Origin: Acidobacteriota bacterium
Lineage (GTDB): Bacteria; Acidobacteriota; Terriglobia; Bryobacterales; Bryobacteraceae
Direction of reading: 5' to 3'
Length of the DNA stretch: 64,000 nt
NCBI GenBank assembly: GCA_029776225.1
Contig: JAKOTR010000035.1
Span: 186,001-250,000, forward strand
Position 1 is the first letter of the stretch. Every line of letters begins with the position of its first letter. Below, piece by piece: positions 25,590 through 33,590 of the stretch. Position numbers and translations under genes: made by a program. Below the pieces are notes generated by a model that saw nothing but the letters and a program-made list of their open reading frames with translations, was not told the origin of the DNA and searched no databases.

Positions 25590-26744
25590 TCACGCTGTGA
25601 CGGGCACGCGGATCTTCAGGCCCGCGCCGTGGCCCGGCCGCGATTCGATCTGAAGATCGCCGCCGAGGCTGCGGACGCGCCTTTTGATGCTCTGCGGGCC
25701 GAGGCGCAGCAGGTCCAGTTCATCCAAGGAAAACGTGCCGCTGAAGGCGAACCCCGTTCCGTCGTCGTCCACCGAAATCTCCACGTTCTTGCCCGCATGC
25801 TCGAGGGCGACCACCACGCGCGACGCCTTGGAGTGCTTCTGCACGTTGTGCAGCGCTTCGCGGAGGATCTGGAGCACCTCCTGGCCGATCTCCGGCGGCA
25901 GCCGCACCTCGCTCTGCGCGCTGATGAAGCGCGCGGAAATTGCGGTGTCCTTCTGGAAGTACTCGACAATGCGGCGGACGGAGGTCACCAGGTCGCTCGA
26001 GTCCACTTCGACCGGCTTCATGCTGCGCAGGAACGAGCGGATCTCGCTGACCTGCGAACGCGCGATCTGCTGTAATTCCCGGAGGTCCTCCAGGGCGGCG
26101 TTCCGGTCGCGCTTGAAGAGCGTTTCGAGGATGTCCAGGCGCACTTGCAGCCCGATAAAGCTTTGCAGCGGGCCGTCGTGGAAGTCGCCGGCGATCCGCT
26201 GGCGTTCCTGGTCGCGGATATGCTCGGCCTCGGCGCGCAGAGCGGCCTCGCGGCGCCCGGCTTCGAGCAGCCGGTCCTGAAGGCGCCGCTTCATATCGCC
26301 GGCCAGACAGGCGAGCAGTCCGGTGGCGACGACGACGTGCCGCAGGGCGGCGGCGTCGGGCCTGCGGACGAAGGCGTAGAATCCGATGCAGGCGCCGACA
26401 ATGATGCAAACGTCGCTCCAGTCGTGATGCATCACGGCCACGGTCATCAGGTAGAGGAACAGCATGGTTCCGATCCACCCGCTCTTGTCCGCGCCGTAAA
26501 CCGAAAATGCGATGAAAAAGGCGGTGTCTACGAAAAGGCTGGGGAGGGAAACCTGGATCTCATCAATCTTCTTCCACAGCAGCGCGACCAGGCTGTACAC
26601 GACGTACGCAGCCGTGACCATCGTCAGCGGGCGCTCGAGGGAAGAGAAGAAGACCTGCGCGTACAGGCAGGCGAATGCAAGCACCGCGCGGACGACGCTG
26701 CGCAGCCATCGTGACTCCCGCGCGAGCGATCCTGCGGCGGCCAT
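25590..26744 (-). CDS. NarL-type sensor histidine kinase (HisKA_3)
   Basis: 384 residues. Four to five N-terminal membrane segments (residues ~15-155) with no recognised sensor domain, then a coiled coil, the HisKA_3 dimerisation helix with phospho-acceptor histidine in RIAGDFHDGPLQSFIGLQ, and a HATPase_c domain (EALHNVQKHSKA, DDDGTGF, GLKIRV end). The glycine-rich ATP lid is partly altered (SIKRRVRSLGGDL). No LuxR-type regulator adjoins it. Confidence 0.85.
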   Translation of the reverse strand: MAAAGSLARESRWLRSVVRAVLAFACLYAQVFFSSLERPLTMVTAAYVVYSLVALLWKKIDEIQVSLPSLFVDTAFFIAFSVYGADKSGWIGTMLFLYLMTVAVMHHDWSDVCIIVGACIGFYAFVRRPDAAALRHVVVATGLLACLAGDMKRRLQDRLLEAGRREAALRAEAEHIRDQERQRIAGDFHDGPLQSFIGLQVRLDILETLFKRDRNAALEDLRELQQIARSQVSEIRSFLRSMKPVEVDSSDLVTSVRRIVEYFQKDTAISARFISAQSEVRLPPEIGQEVLQILREALHNVQKHSKASRVVVALEHAGKNVEISVDDDGTGFAFSGTFSLDELDLLRLGPQSIKRRVRSLGGDLQIESRPGHGAGLKIRVPVTA

Positions 26745-26755
26745 CTCCGGTCCGG

Positions 26756-27292
26756 CTACCTGCGATACAGGTAGAGCGTATGGCTGCGGCCCTCGCCGTC
26801 ATCCTCGATCTGTTCGACTTTTTCGGGTGTCCAGCCGGAAAACTCGAAGTCGTGCGCGACAACGCGCGCGCCCTTCTTGAGCTGCTTTTCGAGCAGCGGG
26901 CGCAGCTTGTCGTTGGAGGAGGGCAGCAGGTAGACCGTCAGCAGGTCAGCCGAGCTGTAATCCTGCTTCATGATGTCGCCGCGAATGATGCGGGCCCGTT
27001 TTTCCAGCCCCAGCGCCTTGATCCGGTCGGTGCTCTGCTTCCAGAGGTCCTTGTCGAACTCGACGCCGGTGGCATCGGCCTGGAACTTGCTCGCGGCCAT
27101 GATCACGATGCGGCCATCGCCGCTGCCGAGATCGAACATCTTTTCGCCCGGCTTCAGACCGCCGAGCTGAAGCATCTTCTCGACGATGGTTTCCGGGGTC
27201 GGGTAGTACGGCGCGAGTTTTTCGGTTTGGTTGTCCTGGGCGAGGCAAAGAACGCCGAGCAAGACAGGCAAAACGAACGTTCTCTTCAGCAT
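26756..27292 (-). CDS. Signal-peptide-bearing class I SAM methyltransferase
   Basis: 178 residues beginning with a signal peptide (MLKRTFVLPVLLGVLCLAQ). The rest is a compact class I methyltransferase: motif I is MFDLGSGDGRIVIMAA, the SAM-binding acid is ATGVEFDKDLW, and IIRGDIMKQDYSSADLL follows. The DOT1-like order suggests a protein or small-molecule target, but a SAM-dependent enzyme outside the cytoplasm is puzzling because SAM is not known to be available there. The signal could instead act as a membrane anchor. It lies between two sensor kinase genes on the same strand. Confidence 0.7.
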   Translation of the reverse strand: MLKRTFVLPVLLGVLCLAQDNQTEKLAPYYPTPETIVEKMLQLGGLKPGEKMFDLGSGDGRIVIMAASKFQADATGVEFDKDLWKQSTDRIKALGLEKRARIIRGDIMKQDYSSADLLTVYLLPSSNDKLRPLLEKQLKKGARVVAHDFEFSGWTPEKVEQIEDDGEGRSHTLYLYRR

Positions 27293-27390
27293 GCGAACCT
27301 CAGGCTAGCAGTGTACCAGAACCGCCGGCCCCGGGGCGCCGGGGGCCTTGCCGCCGCGGCATCCGGAGGCGCCCTGCGCGGCGTCTTGGC

Positions 27391-29088
27391 CTACCTGCCC
27401 TCCAGTACCTCCCGGATTTTCCGTCCCAGCGCTTCCGGAGTGAACGGCTTCTGAATGAAGGCGGCGGTTCCCAAAGAGATGCTCCTGTCGGTGTACCCAG
27501 ACATGAACAGCACTTTCAGGCGGGGGTGGAGCGCCAGCAGTTTTTCGGAGAGTTCCTGGCCGCTCATCTCGGGCAGGACCACGTCTGTCAGCAGCAGGTG
27601 AATCGGGCCGGTATACCGGTGCTGGAACATCAACGCCTCGCTCGGCTTGGCGGCCTCGAAGACGGTATAGCCGCGTGCGGACAGCACGGTGCGGACGAGC
27701 AGCCGCACTTTTTCGTCGTCCTCGACGACCAGAATCGTCTCGGTGCCGCGCGCGTCCGGCGCTTCGATCTCCGGCGCTTCGACAACGGCCTCTTCCACGC
27801 GCGGGAGATAGATTTTGAAAACCGAGCCTTGCCCAGGTTCGCTGTAGACCCAGAGACTTCCGCCGCTCTGCTTCACGATGCCGAAAACCGTCGAGAGCCC
27901 GAGTCCCGTTCCTTTTCCGTATTCCTTGGTTGTAAAGAACGGCTCAAAGATCCGTTCCTTCGTTGTCTGATCCATTCCGATCCCGGTATCGGTAATCGCC
28001 AGCATGACGTGCGGGCCGGCGCGCGCCTCCACGTGCTCGCGCGCGTATTCTTCGCTGAGTTCCACGTTCGCGGTTTCGATCGTCAGCCTGCCGCCGCGGG
28101 GCATCGCATCGCGGGCATTGACGGCCAGGTTCATGATGACCTGTTCAATCTGCGTGGGATCCGCTCTGACCTGCCCCAGGTCCCGGGCCAGAATGGTCGT
28201 AAGTTCGATATCGTCTCCCATCAGGCGCCTGAGCATCTTTTCTATCTCCATCACCACGCTGTTCAAGTTGATAACTTTGGGCTGGAGCATTTGCTTGCGG
28301 CTGAAGGCGAGTAACTGTTGAGTAAGTGACGCGGCCCGTTCGGCGGCGACTCTGATCTGTTCAACCTGGGAGTAAGTTGCTGTGGACCGGTCGGCGCCGG
28401 AGAGCACCAGGTCGGAAAAGCCCAGAATGACCGTGAGCAGGTTGTTGAAATCGTGGGCGACCCCGCCGGCGAGCCGCCCGATCGCTTCCATCTTTTGCGA
28501 CTGCATCAACTGCTCCTGCAAGTGCCGCCGCTGCGCCATTTCTTCGGACAGCTCGCGATTCGTGCTGCTCAGCCGTTCATTCGCTGTGGTGAGCTCTAGC
28601 GTGCGGGCGGCGACGCGCCGCTCGAGCTCCTCGTTAATCAGGCGCACTCGTTCCTCCGCCGCCCTTCGCTCTTCGATTTCGTTCGCCAGCGCTTCGTTGA
28701 TCTCTTGTAACTGAGCCGGACTTGGCATAACGAGCAGTGCGGGAACCAGTTGCCATAGCGCTATCGCCGTGGCGATGGAAGCCACCGCGGTGATCGCCTT
28801 GATGACCCCGTCGAGCCGGTAAGTCGGGTTCCAAACCGTCCAAACGCCCATCACGTGGGTCGTTCCGCAGGCAAAAATGAATGCCGCGAAGGCGAGAAAT
28901 ATCCAACTGAAGCTAAGGTCCGTCCGTTTTCGCGCGAACGAGAACAGGATAAGAGGAATGGAGTAGTAAGCCAGCGCGATCACCACGTCGGACACCACGT
29001 TGAGCCACAACACACTGGGCTCCCAGAAATAGCAGTGTCCGTGAGGCATGAACTCGCTTCCGAACAGGTTGCGGAAAAAATCCAGCAT
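27391..29088 (-). CDS. Ethylene-receptor-like hybrid histidine kinase
   Basis: 565 residues, with GGAGGGG before the ATG. Residues ~20-118 form three membrane helices matching the copper/ethylene-binding domain of plant ETR1 and cyanobacterial Etr1: D34, Y41, P45, C74 and H78 sit at the spacing of ETR1 Asp25, Tyr32, Pro36, Cys65 and His69 (SDVVIALAYYSIP, FACGTTHVMGVWT). A coiled coil (~125-195) replaces the GAF domain of ETR1. Then come a HisKA domain (H212 in GGVAHDFNNLL), HATPase_c (NLAVNARDA, DTGIGM, GTGLGLS) and a C-terminal receiver with D502 (LLLTDVVLPEMSG). It probably senses ethylene or another small ligand through Cu(I). Confidence 0.88.
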   Translation of the reverse strand: MLDFFRNLFGSEFMPHGHCYFWEPSVLWLNVVSDVVIALAYYSIPLILFSFARKRTDLSFSWIFLAFAAFIFACGTTHVMGVWTVWNPTYRLDGVIKAITAVASIATAIALWQLVPALLVMPSPAQLQEINEALANEIEERRAAEERVRLINEELERRVAARTLELTTANERLSSTNRELSEEMAQRRHLQEQLMQSQKMEAIGRLAGGVAHDFNNLLTVILGFSDLVLSGADRSTATYSQVEQIRVAAERAASLTQQLLAFSRKQMLQPKVINLNSVVMEIEKMLRRLMGDDIELTTILARDLGQVRADPTQIEQVIMNLAVNARDAMPRGGRLTIETANVELSEEYAREHVEARAGPHVMLAITDTGIGMDQTTKERIFEPFFTTKEYGKGTGLGLSTVFGIVKQSGGSLWVYSEPGQGSVFKIYLPRVEEAVVEAPEIEAPDARGTETILVVEDDEKVRLLVRTVLSARGYTVFEAAKPSEALMFQHRYTGPIHLLLTDVVLPEMSGQELSEKLLALHPRLKVLFMSGYTDRSISLGTAAFIQKPFTPEALGRKIREVLEGR

Positions 29089-29207
29089 CCGTGCCCCTCC
29101 AAGCTAGACCGATTATATCTCCGGGGCATTCAGAACCCGGGTGAGCTGCGGCAATGTTCAGAAGTTGCCAGAGCGCAAATAAGGTTTTCTCGCAGCGAAG
29201 CGCCCAG

Positions 29208-29687
29208 TTACCGGCGGATGTAGATCTGGACCAGATACACCGTGCCGTCTGGCGCGCGGGTGGCGCCGGTGCCCGCGCGGTTGAGGTCGCGGTCGAGCGC
29301 GTTCTGGCGGTGGCCGGGGCTTTTCATCCAACCCTCAACCGCTGCTTGTGCGAGATCCTGCGGACCCTTGCCGGCGTAGAGGTTTTCCGCTGCTTTTCTC
29401 CAGGAGATCCTCGCCAACTTTAGCCGGTCGCTAAGATTGCCGCGGATGGGATCGGAGTGTGAGAAGAACCTGTATTTCGCCATTCTTGCGGCGTGTTCGC
29501 GGGCAGCGGCGGCGAGCCGGTCGTCCCACTCCAGCGCGTTCAGCCCGAGCTCGGCGCGTTCCCGGTTGACAAGTTCCCAGACGCGCCGCTCGATCACGGC
29601 AAGCGGCTGTTCCGAAGTCTCCGGCTGTCCGGCCCACACCGCGAGGCAAGAGGCAAGCAGAAGCAGAGCCCGCACGGGATGGCGCAT
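29208..29687 (-). CDS. Secreted CAP-domain (SCP/PR-1-like) protein
   Basis: 159 residues from the ATG at 29687 (a TTG two codons upstream is possible). Signal peptide (RALLLLASCLAVWAG), then a CAP domain: VNRERAELGLNALEWDDRLAAAAREHA, FFSHSDP, AAENLYAGKG, GWMKSPGHRQNALD and VYLVQIY. The histidine and glutamate ring of the CAP cavity is present (REHA, FSHSD, AENL, PGHR). The role in bacteria is uncertain. Confidence 0.85.
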   Translation of the reverse strand: MRHPVRALLLLASCLAVWAGQPETSEQPLAVIERRVWELVNRERAELGLNALEWDDRLAAAAREHAARMAKYRFFSHSDPIRGNLSDRLKLARISWRKAAENLYAGKGPQDLAQAAVEGWMKSPGHRQNALDRDLNRAGTGATRAPDGTVYLVQIYIRR

Positions 29688-29750
29688 ACTCAATTATCGC
29701 CCGCTGCATTCACCTTTGGTTTTCGGTTACTGTAGTCTGATAACTGGCCC

Positions 29751-31169
29751 ATGACCCAAGTACTGATGGTGGCATCCGAAGCGATCCCGTTCGCGAAGAC
29801 GGGGGGACTCGCCGATGTGGTGGGCTCGCTCTCTCCGACGCTGCTGGCGCAGGGCGAGCAGGTAGCCGTGCTCATGCCTCGCTACCGCGGAATCAGCGTC
29901 CAAGGTCTGCCGCGCGTCTATGAGGATCTGCGCGTGTGGTTCGGACCGGACTGCTACGTGTCGCACCTGTACCGCGCCGAACACCGCGGCGTCCCCTACT
30001 TCCTGCTGGATAACCCGGCGCTGTTCGAGCGCGATGGCCTCTACCAGGACCCCAACGGCGTCGATTACCCGGACAACTATCTCCGCTTCGCCGTGCTTTC
30101 CGGCGCCGCGCTCATCGTTGTCCGGCACCTGTTCCGCCCGCAGGTGATCCACTGCCACGACTGGCAGGCAGCGCTCGTTCCCGTCTATATGCGCACGCGC
30201 TTTGGTCTCGACCCGACGTTCATGGGCATCAAGACGCTGCTCACCATTCACAACCTCGGCTATCAGGGCCTGTTCCCGCCGTCGATCTTGCCGAAGATCG
30301 GGCTCGACCCGGGGCTGTTCCGGCCGGAAGCGCTGGAATTCTACGGGCAGGTGAACCTGTTGAAGGGCGGTTTGATTTACAGCGACGCCATCAACACCGT
30401 CAGCCGGAAATACGCCGAGGAGATCCAAACGCCGGAGCTCGGCTTCGGACTCGATGGCGTGCTGCGCGAGCGCAGCGACGTGCTGAGCGGCATCCTCAAT
30501 GGCGTCGATTATTCCGAGTGGGATCCGCGCGTCGACCGGTACATCGCCGCCCGCTATTCGGCCGAGGACCTCGAAGGAAAGCGGGCCTGCAAGGCGGACC
30601 TGATCAACGAACTCGGTCTTTCCACCGGGCTCGAAACGCCGCTGATCGGCATTATTTCCCGTTTTGCCGGCCAGAAAGGTTTTGATTTGATTGAGGAGAT
30701 TGCGCCGCGGCTGCTCGAGCACGACGTTGCAGTGGCGGCTCTGGGCAGCGGCGATCCCAGCTACGAACGGATGTTTACGGACCTGGCGGCGGCGTACCCT
30801 GGGAGAGTCGCCGTGCGCATCGCTTTCGACGAAGCCCTGGCGCACAAAATCGAGGCCGGCGCCGATATATTCCTCATGCCGAGCCGGTACGAGCCTTGCG
30901 GGCTGAACCAGATCTACAGCCTGCGCTACGGAACCGTGCCGGTGGTCCGCGCGACCGGCGGCCTGGATGATACGATTGATACAGATACGGGCTTTAAATT
31001 CAACGGCTACACGGGGGAGGCCCTGCTGGAGGCCGTCCGCGCCGCGCTGGCCGCTTATCAAAATCGGGAACAATGGAGGCGCATGATGCTGGCCGGAATG
31101 CGCAAGGATTATTCCTGGAGCGCGTCGGCGATTGAGTATGCGGCAGTGTACAGGCGGCTGGTGGAATGA
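29751..31169 (+). CDS. glgA: Glycogen synthase
   Basis: 472-residue GT5 enzyme that extends alpha-1,4-glucan from ADP-glucose. N-terminal KTGGLADVVGSL gives the nucleotide-sugar lysine (K16). The C-terminal domain carries GSGDPSYERMF, FDEALAHKIEAGADIFLMPSRYEPCGLNQ in pieces (the conserved MPSRYEPCGLNQ) and VVRATGGLDDTI. Length and order are normal. It stands alone, with thioredoxin following after a 94-base gap. Confidence 0.92.
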   Translation: MTQVLMVASEAIPFAKTGGLADVVGSLSPTLLAQGEQVAVLMPRYRGISVQGLPRVYEDLRVWFGPDCYVSHLYRAEHRGVPYFLLDNPALFERDGLYQDPNGVDYPDNYLRFAVLSGAALIVVRHLFRPQVIHCHDWQAALVPVYMRTRFGLDPTFMGIKTLLTIHNLGYQGLFPPSILPKIGLDPGLFRPEALEFYGQVNLLKGGLIYSDAINTVSRKYAEEIQTPELGFGLDGVLRERSDVLSGILNGVDYSEWDPRVDRYIAARYSAEDLEGKRACKADLINELGLSTGLETPLIGIISRFAGQKGFDLIEEIAPRLLEHDVAVAALGSGDPSYERMFTDLAAAYPGRVAVRIAFDEALAHKIEAGADIFLMPSRYEPCGLNQIYSLRYGTVPVVRATGGLDDTIDTDTGFKFNGYTGEALLEAVRAALAAYQNREQWRRMMLAGMRKDYSWSASAIEYAAVYRRLVE

Positions 31170-31170
31170 A

Positions 31171-31207
31171 TCCCCTCAGCCGTTTTCTGCATCATGTATT
31201 TTTGACA
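31171..31207 (+). promoter_or_regulatory. Shared intergenic motif and -35-like box before trxA
   Basis: TCCCCTCAGCCGTTTTCT (31171-31188) matches TCCCCTGAGCCGTTTTTT at 41372-41389 in 16 of 18 positions. Downstream, TTGACA (31202-31207) is a perfect -35 hexamer 57 bases before the trxA start, with a weak TATCGC 16 bases on. A GAGGAA binding site precedes the trxA ATG. The promoter call is tentative. Confidence 0.35.
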
Positions 31208-31263
31208 GGGGAGGGCTCAAGATTATCGCCCAAACCCCCGATCATTGTGAGGAATGAATTAGC

Positions 31264-31596
31264 ATGGCGGGTGCAAACGTACTGACATTCAGCGATTCGA
31301 CTTTCGACAAGGACGTTCTCAATTCGGACGTGCCCGTGCTGGTCGATTTCTGGGCCGAGTGGTGCGGTCCGTGCAAGATGATGGCGCCGACGGTTGATCA
31401 GATTGCAGCCGAGTACGCCGGCAAGCTGAAGGTGGGCAAAGTCGATGTGGACGAAAACGGCGGCACGGCTATGCGCTTCAACATCCGCGGCATCCCTACG
31501 CTGCTGCTTTTCAAGAACGGCCGTGTAGTGGATTCGCGCGTTGGCGCGGTGGGCAGGTCCGAAGTCCTCAAGATGCTTGAGCCCCACATTCAGTAG
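31264..31596 (+). CDS. trxA: Thioredoxin
   Basis: 110 residues, classic thioredoxin with the WCGPC active site (C34, C37), the buried aspartate in VDFWAEW, cis-proline in RGIPTLLLFKNG and the terminal VGAVGRSEVLKML helix. Cytoplasmic; it reduces protein disulfides with NADPH through thioredoxin reductase. Followed by rlmN after 74 bases. Confidence 0.95.
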   Translation: MAGANVLTFSDSTFDKDVLNSDVPVLVDFWAEWCGPCKMMAPTVDQIAAEYAGKLKVGKVDVDENGGTAMRFNIRGIPTLLLFKNGRVVDSRVGAVGRSEVLKMLEPHIQ

Positions 31597-31670
31597 GTAT
31601 CCGCACCATTTCCGTCCTTTGATGTGCATGGAGGCCGGAGCCCAGCCGGCAAAGACTTGGATGGAGGATT

Positions 31671-32696
31671 ATGCAAGCCCTTCTGGGCTTGGAAGTCCAG
31701 GACATTGAACGGATCCTCGGGCCCGGCGAGCCGCGCTTCCGGGCGCGCCAGATCTACCGGGCGCTGTACCGGGAGCGGCAGCTCGATTTGATGCAAATTT
31801 CGACGCTGCCGCTCGAGTTGCGGCGGGAGCTGGCCTCCACGTATTCCGTGGGCATCCCCTCCGTGGAGCGGAGGTTCGAGTCGCAGGACGGAACGCGGCG
31901 CTACCTGCTGGCGCTTGAGGACGGCAAGACGGTCGAAGCCGTCTGGATGCCTGAGGAGAAGCGGCAGACCATCTGCATCTCCACCCAGGTGGGTTGCGCG
32001 GTGGGTTGCCGGTTCTGCATGACGGCGCTGCTGGGGTTCGAGCGCAACCTGAGCGCCGGAGAGATCGTGGGCCAGGTGCTGGCGGCGGCTGCTGATAACG
32101 GCCTCCCCGTTGGGGGGGAACGCCTCAACGTGGTCATGATGGGCCAGGGTGAGCCGCTGCTGAACCTGCCCAACGTCGTCAAGGCGACGCGCATTCTGAC
32201 CGATCCGGCCGGATGCGGCATTTCGCCGCGGCGCATCACGCTTTCCACTTCCGGCATCGTTCCCAAGATCCAGGAACTGGGGCACCAGGAGGTCCGTCCG
32301 AAGCTCGCCATCTCGCTCAACGCATCCACGGAAGAGATGCGGCGCGAGTTGATGCCCATCACCAGGAAGTATCACCTGAAGGATTTAATGGAAGCCTGCC
32401 GCGCCTACCCGCTGCGGCCCTGGGAGCGGCTGACGTTCGAGTACGTGCTGCTCAAGGGCGTCAACGACAGCGATGCGGACGCGCGGCGCGTGGTGAAGCT
32501 GCTGGCGAACCTCAAGTGCAAGGTGAACCTGATCGCTCTGAACCCGGGTCCGGAAATCCCGTTCGACACGCCGGAGGAGGAGAGAGTGCTGGCGTTTCAG
32601 CGGATCGTGAGCCGGGCCGTGCCCTGCTTTATCCGCAAGCCGCGCGGGCGGGACGTGTACGCGGCTTGCGGGCAGTTGAAGAAAGTCAGCCTGTAG
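31671..32696 (+). CDS. rlmN: 23S rRNA (adenine-2503-C2)-methyltransferase
   Basis: 341-residue radical SAM enzyme that methylates A2503 of 23S rRNA and A37 of some tRNAs. The iron-sulfur cysteines are C109, C113 and C116 ([11 protein letters not shown]), and the methyl-carrying cysteine is the C in YAACGQL near the C-terminus. [11 protein letters not shown] and [16 protein letters not shown] are family hallmarks. Preceded by a GGAGG-like site. Confidence 0.94.
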   Translation: MQALLGLEVQDIERILGPGEPRFRARQIYRALYRERQLDLMQISTLPLELRRELASTYSVGIPSVERRFESQDGTRRYLLALEDGKTVEAVWMPEEKRQTICISTQVGCAVGCRFCMTALLGFERNLSAGEIVGQVLAAAADNGLPVGGERLNVVMMGQGEPLLNLPNVVKATRILTDPAGCGISPRRITLSTSGIVPKIQELGHQEVRPKLAISLNASTEEMRRELMPITRKYHLKDLMEACRAYPLRPWERLTFEYVLLKGVNDSDADARRVVKLLANLKCKVNLIALNPGPEIPFDTPEEERVLAFQRIVSRAVPCFIRKPRGRDVYAACGQLKKVSL

Positions 32697-33539
32697 CTAC
32701 TTGGGCATGGGGCGCGGAGTCGCGTCGCCCGGGACCATTCCCATCAGCCACTTGACGTGCTCGACTAACATCTTCTGGATGTCGGAGCGGTCCCACACGG
32801 CTTCCACGTGGCCAAGCCCGTTGTACATTACGCGGCCCTTCCCGTAGTTGCGCACCCAGATGACGGCGAAGTCTTTATCGGTGCGGTGGACGCGCCGGTT
32901 ATTCAGATTGAGCTTATCTGCATCCAGCCTGAGCAGCACGCGGACCTTGTCGCGCGAGTAATCTTTCACCTGGTAAATTTCATCCCTCAACGTAAAGGCC
33001 CGCGGCAGGAAATTCATGCCGGGAAAGTTGGGGTCTTCGACTATAAGCGGAGCTTCGAAGGTGTCCCACGGGTGCTCATCGAAATAGCCGCCCACCATTT
33101 CGCCGTACTCCGGCCATTTGTAAAACGTATCGTTGCCGCTGTGGATGGCCAGAAAGCCCTTGCCGTCGTCCCTCACGAAGGAGAGCAAGTCGGCCTTCTG
33201 GGACTCATCCATATCGAGTTCGCCGCTTGTATAGAAAGCTACCGCGTCGAAGAAATTGAGGTTCTTGGCATTGTTTTGAAGCCTTTTCTTGGTGACGAGC
33301 TCGCAATCCGTTCTGATGTAAGTGTCCCAGAGGCCTGTTTCCTGGCCGAGTTTCCAGAGCGTCCCGGCGGCATGGGAAACCGCGTCATGCTGGAAACCTT
33401 TGGACTGGCCCACAAAGAGCAGCCTTTTTTTCTTGGCTTGCTGGGCGCCGGGCGCACTTTTCTTGGCCTGCTGGGCGGTGAGCGAACCGGCGAGCACCAG
33501 CCCGAGAACACCAACTATCGCGACACGAACCAGCTTCAT
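32697..33539 (-). CDS. Secreted ThuA-domain protein
   Basis: 280 residues. Signal peptide (LVRVAIVGVLGLVLAGSL), a short duplicated linker (QQAKK-SAPGA-QQAKKK), then a ThuA domain with a GATase-like fold: RLLFVGQSKGFQHDAVSHAA, FDAVAFYTSGEL, GFLAIHSGNDTFYKWPEYGE, GGYFDEHPW and the end VYNGLGH-like RVMYNGLGHVEAVW. Family members are tied to trehalose or other sugar use and are common as secreted proteins in soil acidobacteria and planctomycetes. The reaction is unknown. Stop abuts the convergent rlmN stop. Confidence 0.82.
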   Translation of the reverse strand: MKLVRVAIVGVLGLVLAGSLTAQQAKKSAPGAQQAKKKRLLFVGQSKGFQHDAVSHAAGTLWKLGQETGLWDTYIRTDCELVTKKRLQNNAKNLNFFDAVAFYTSGELDMDESQKADLLSFVRDDGKGFLAIHSGNDTFYKWPEYGEMVGGYFDEHPWDTFEAPLIVEDPNFPGMNFLPRAFTLRDEIYQVKDYSRDKVRVLLRLDADKLNLNNRRVHRTDKDFAVIWVRNYGKGRVMYNGLGHVEAVWDRSDIQKMLVEHVKWLMGMVPGDATPRPMPK

Positions 33540-33590
33540 CGAAACCTCCGCCCCGTCATCTTCTCACCGGCGAGTTTCCGGATGCAAGCG

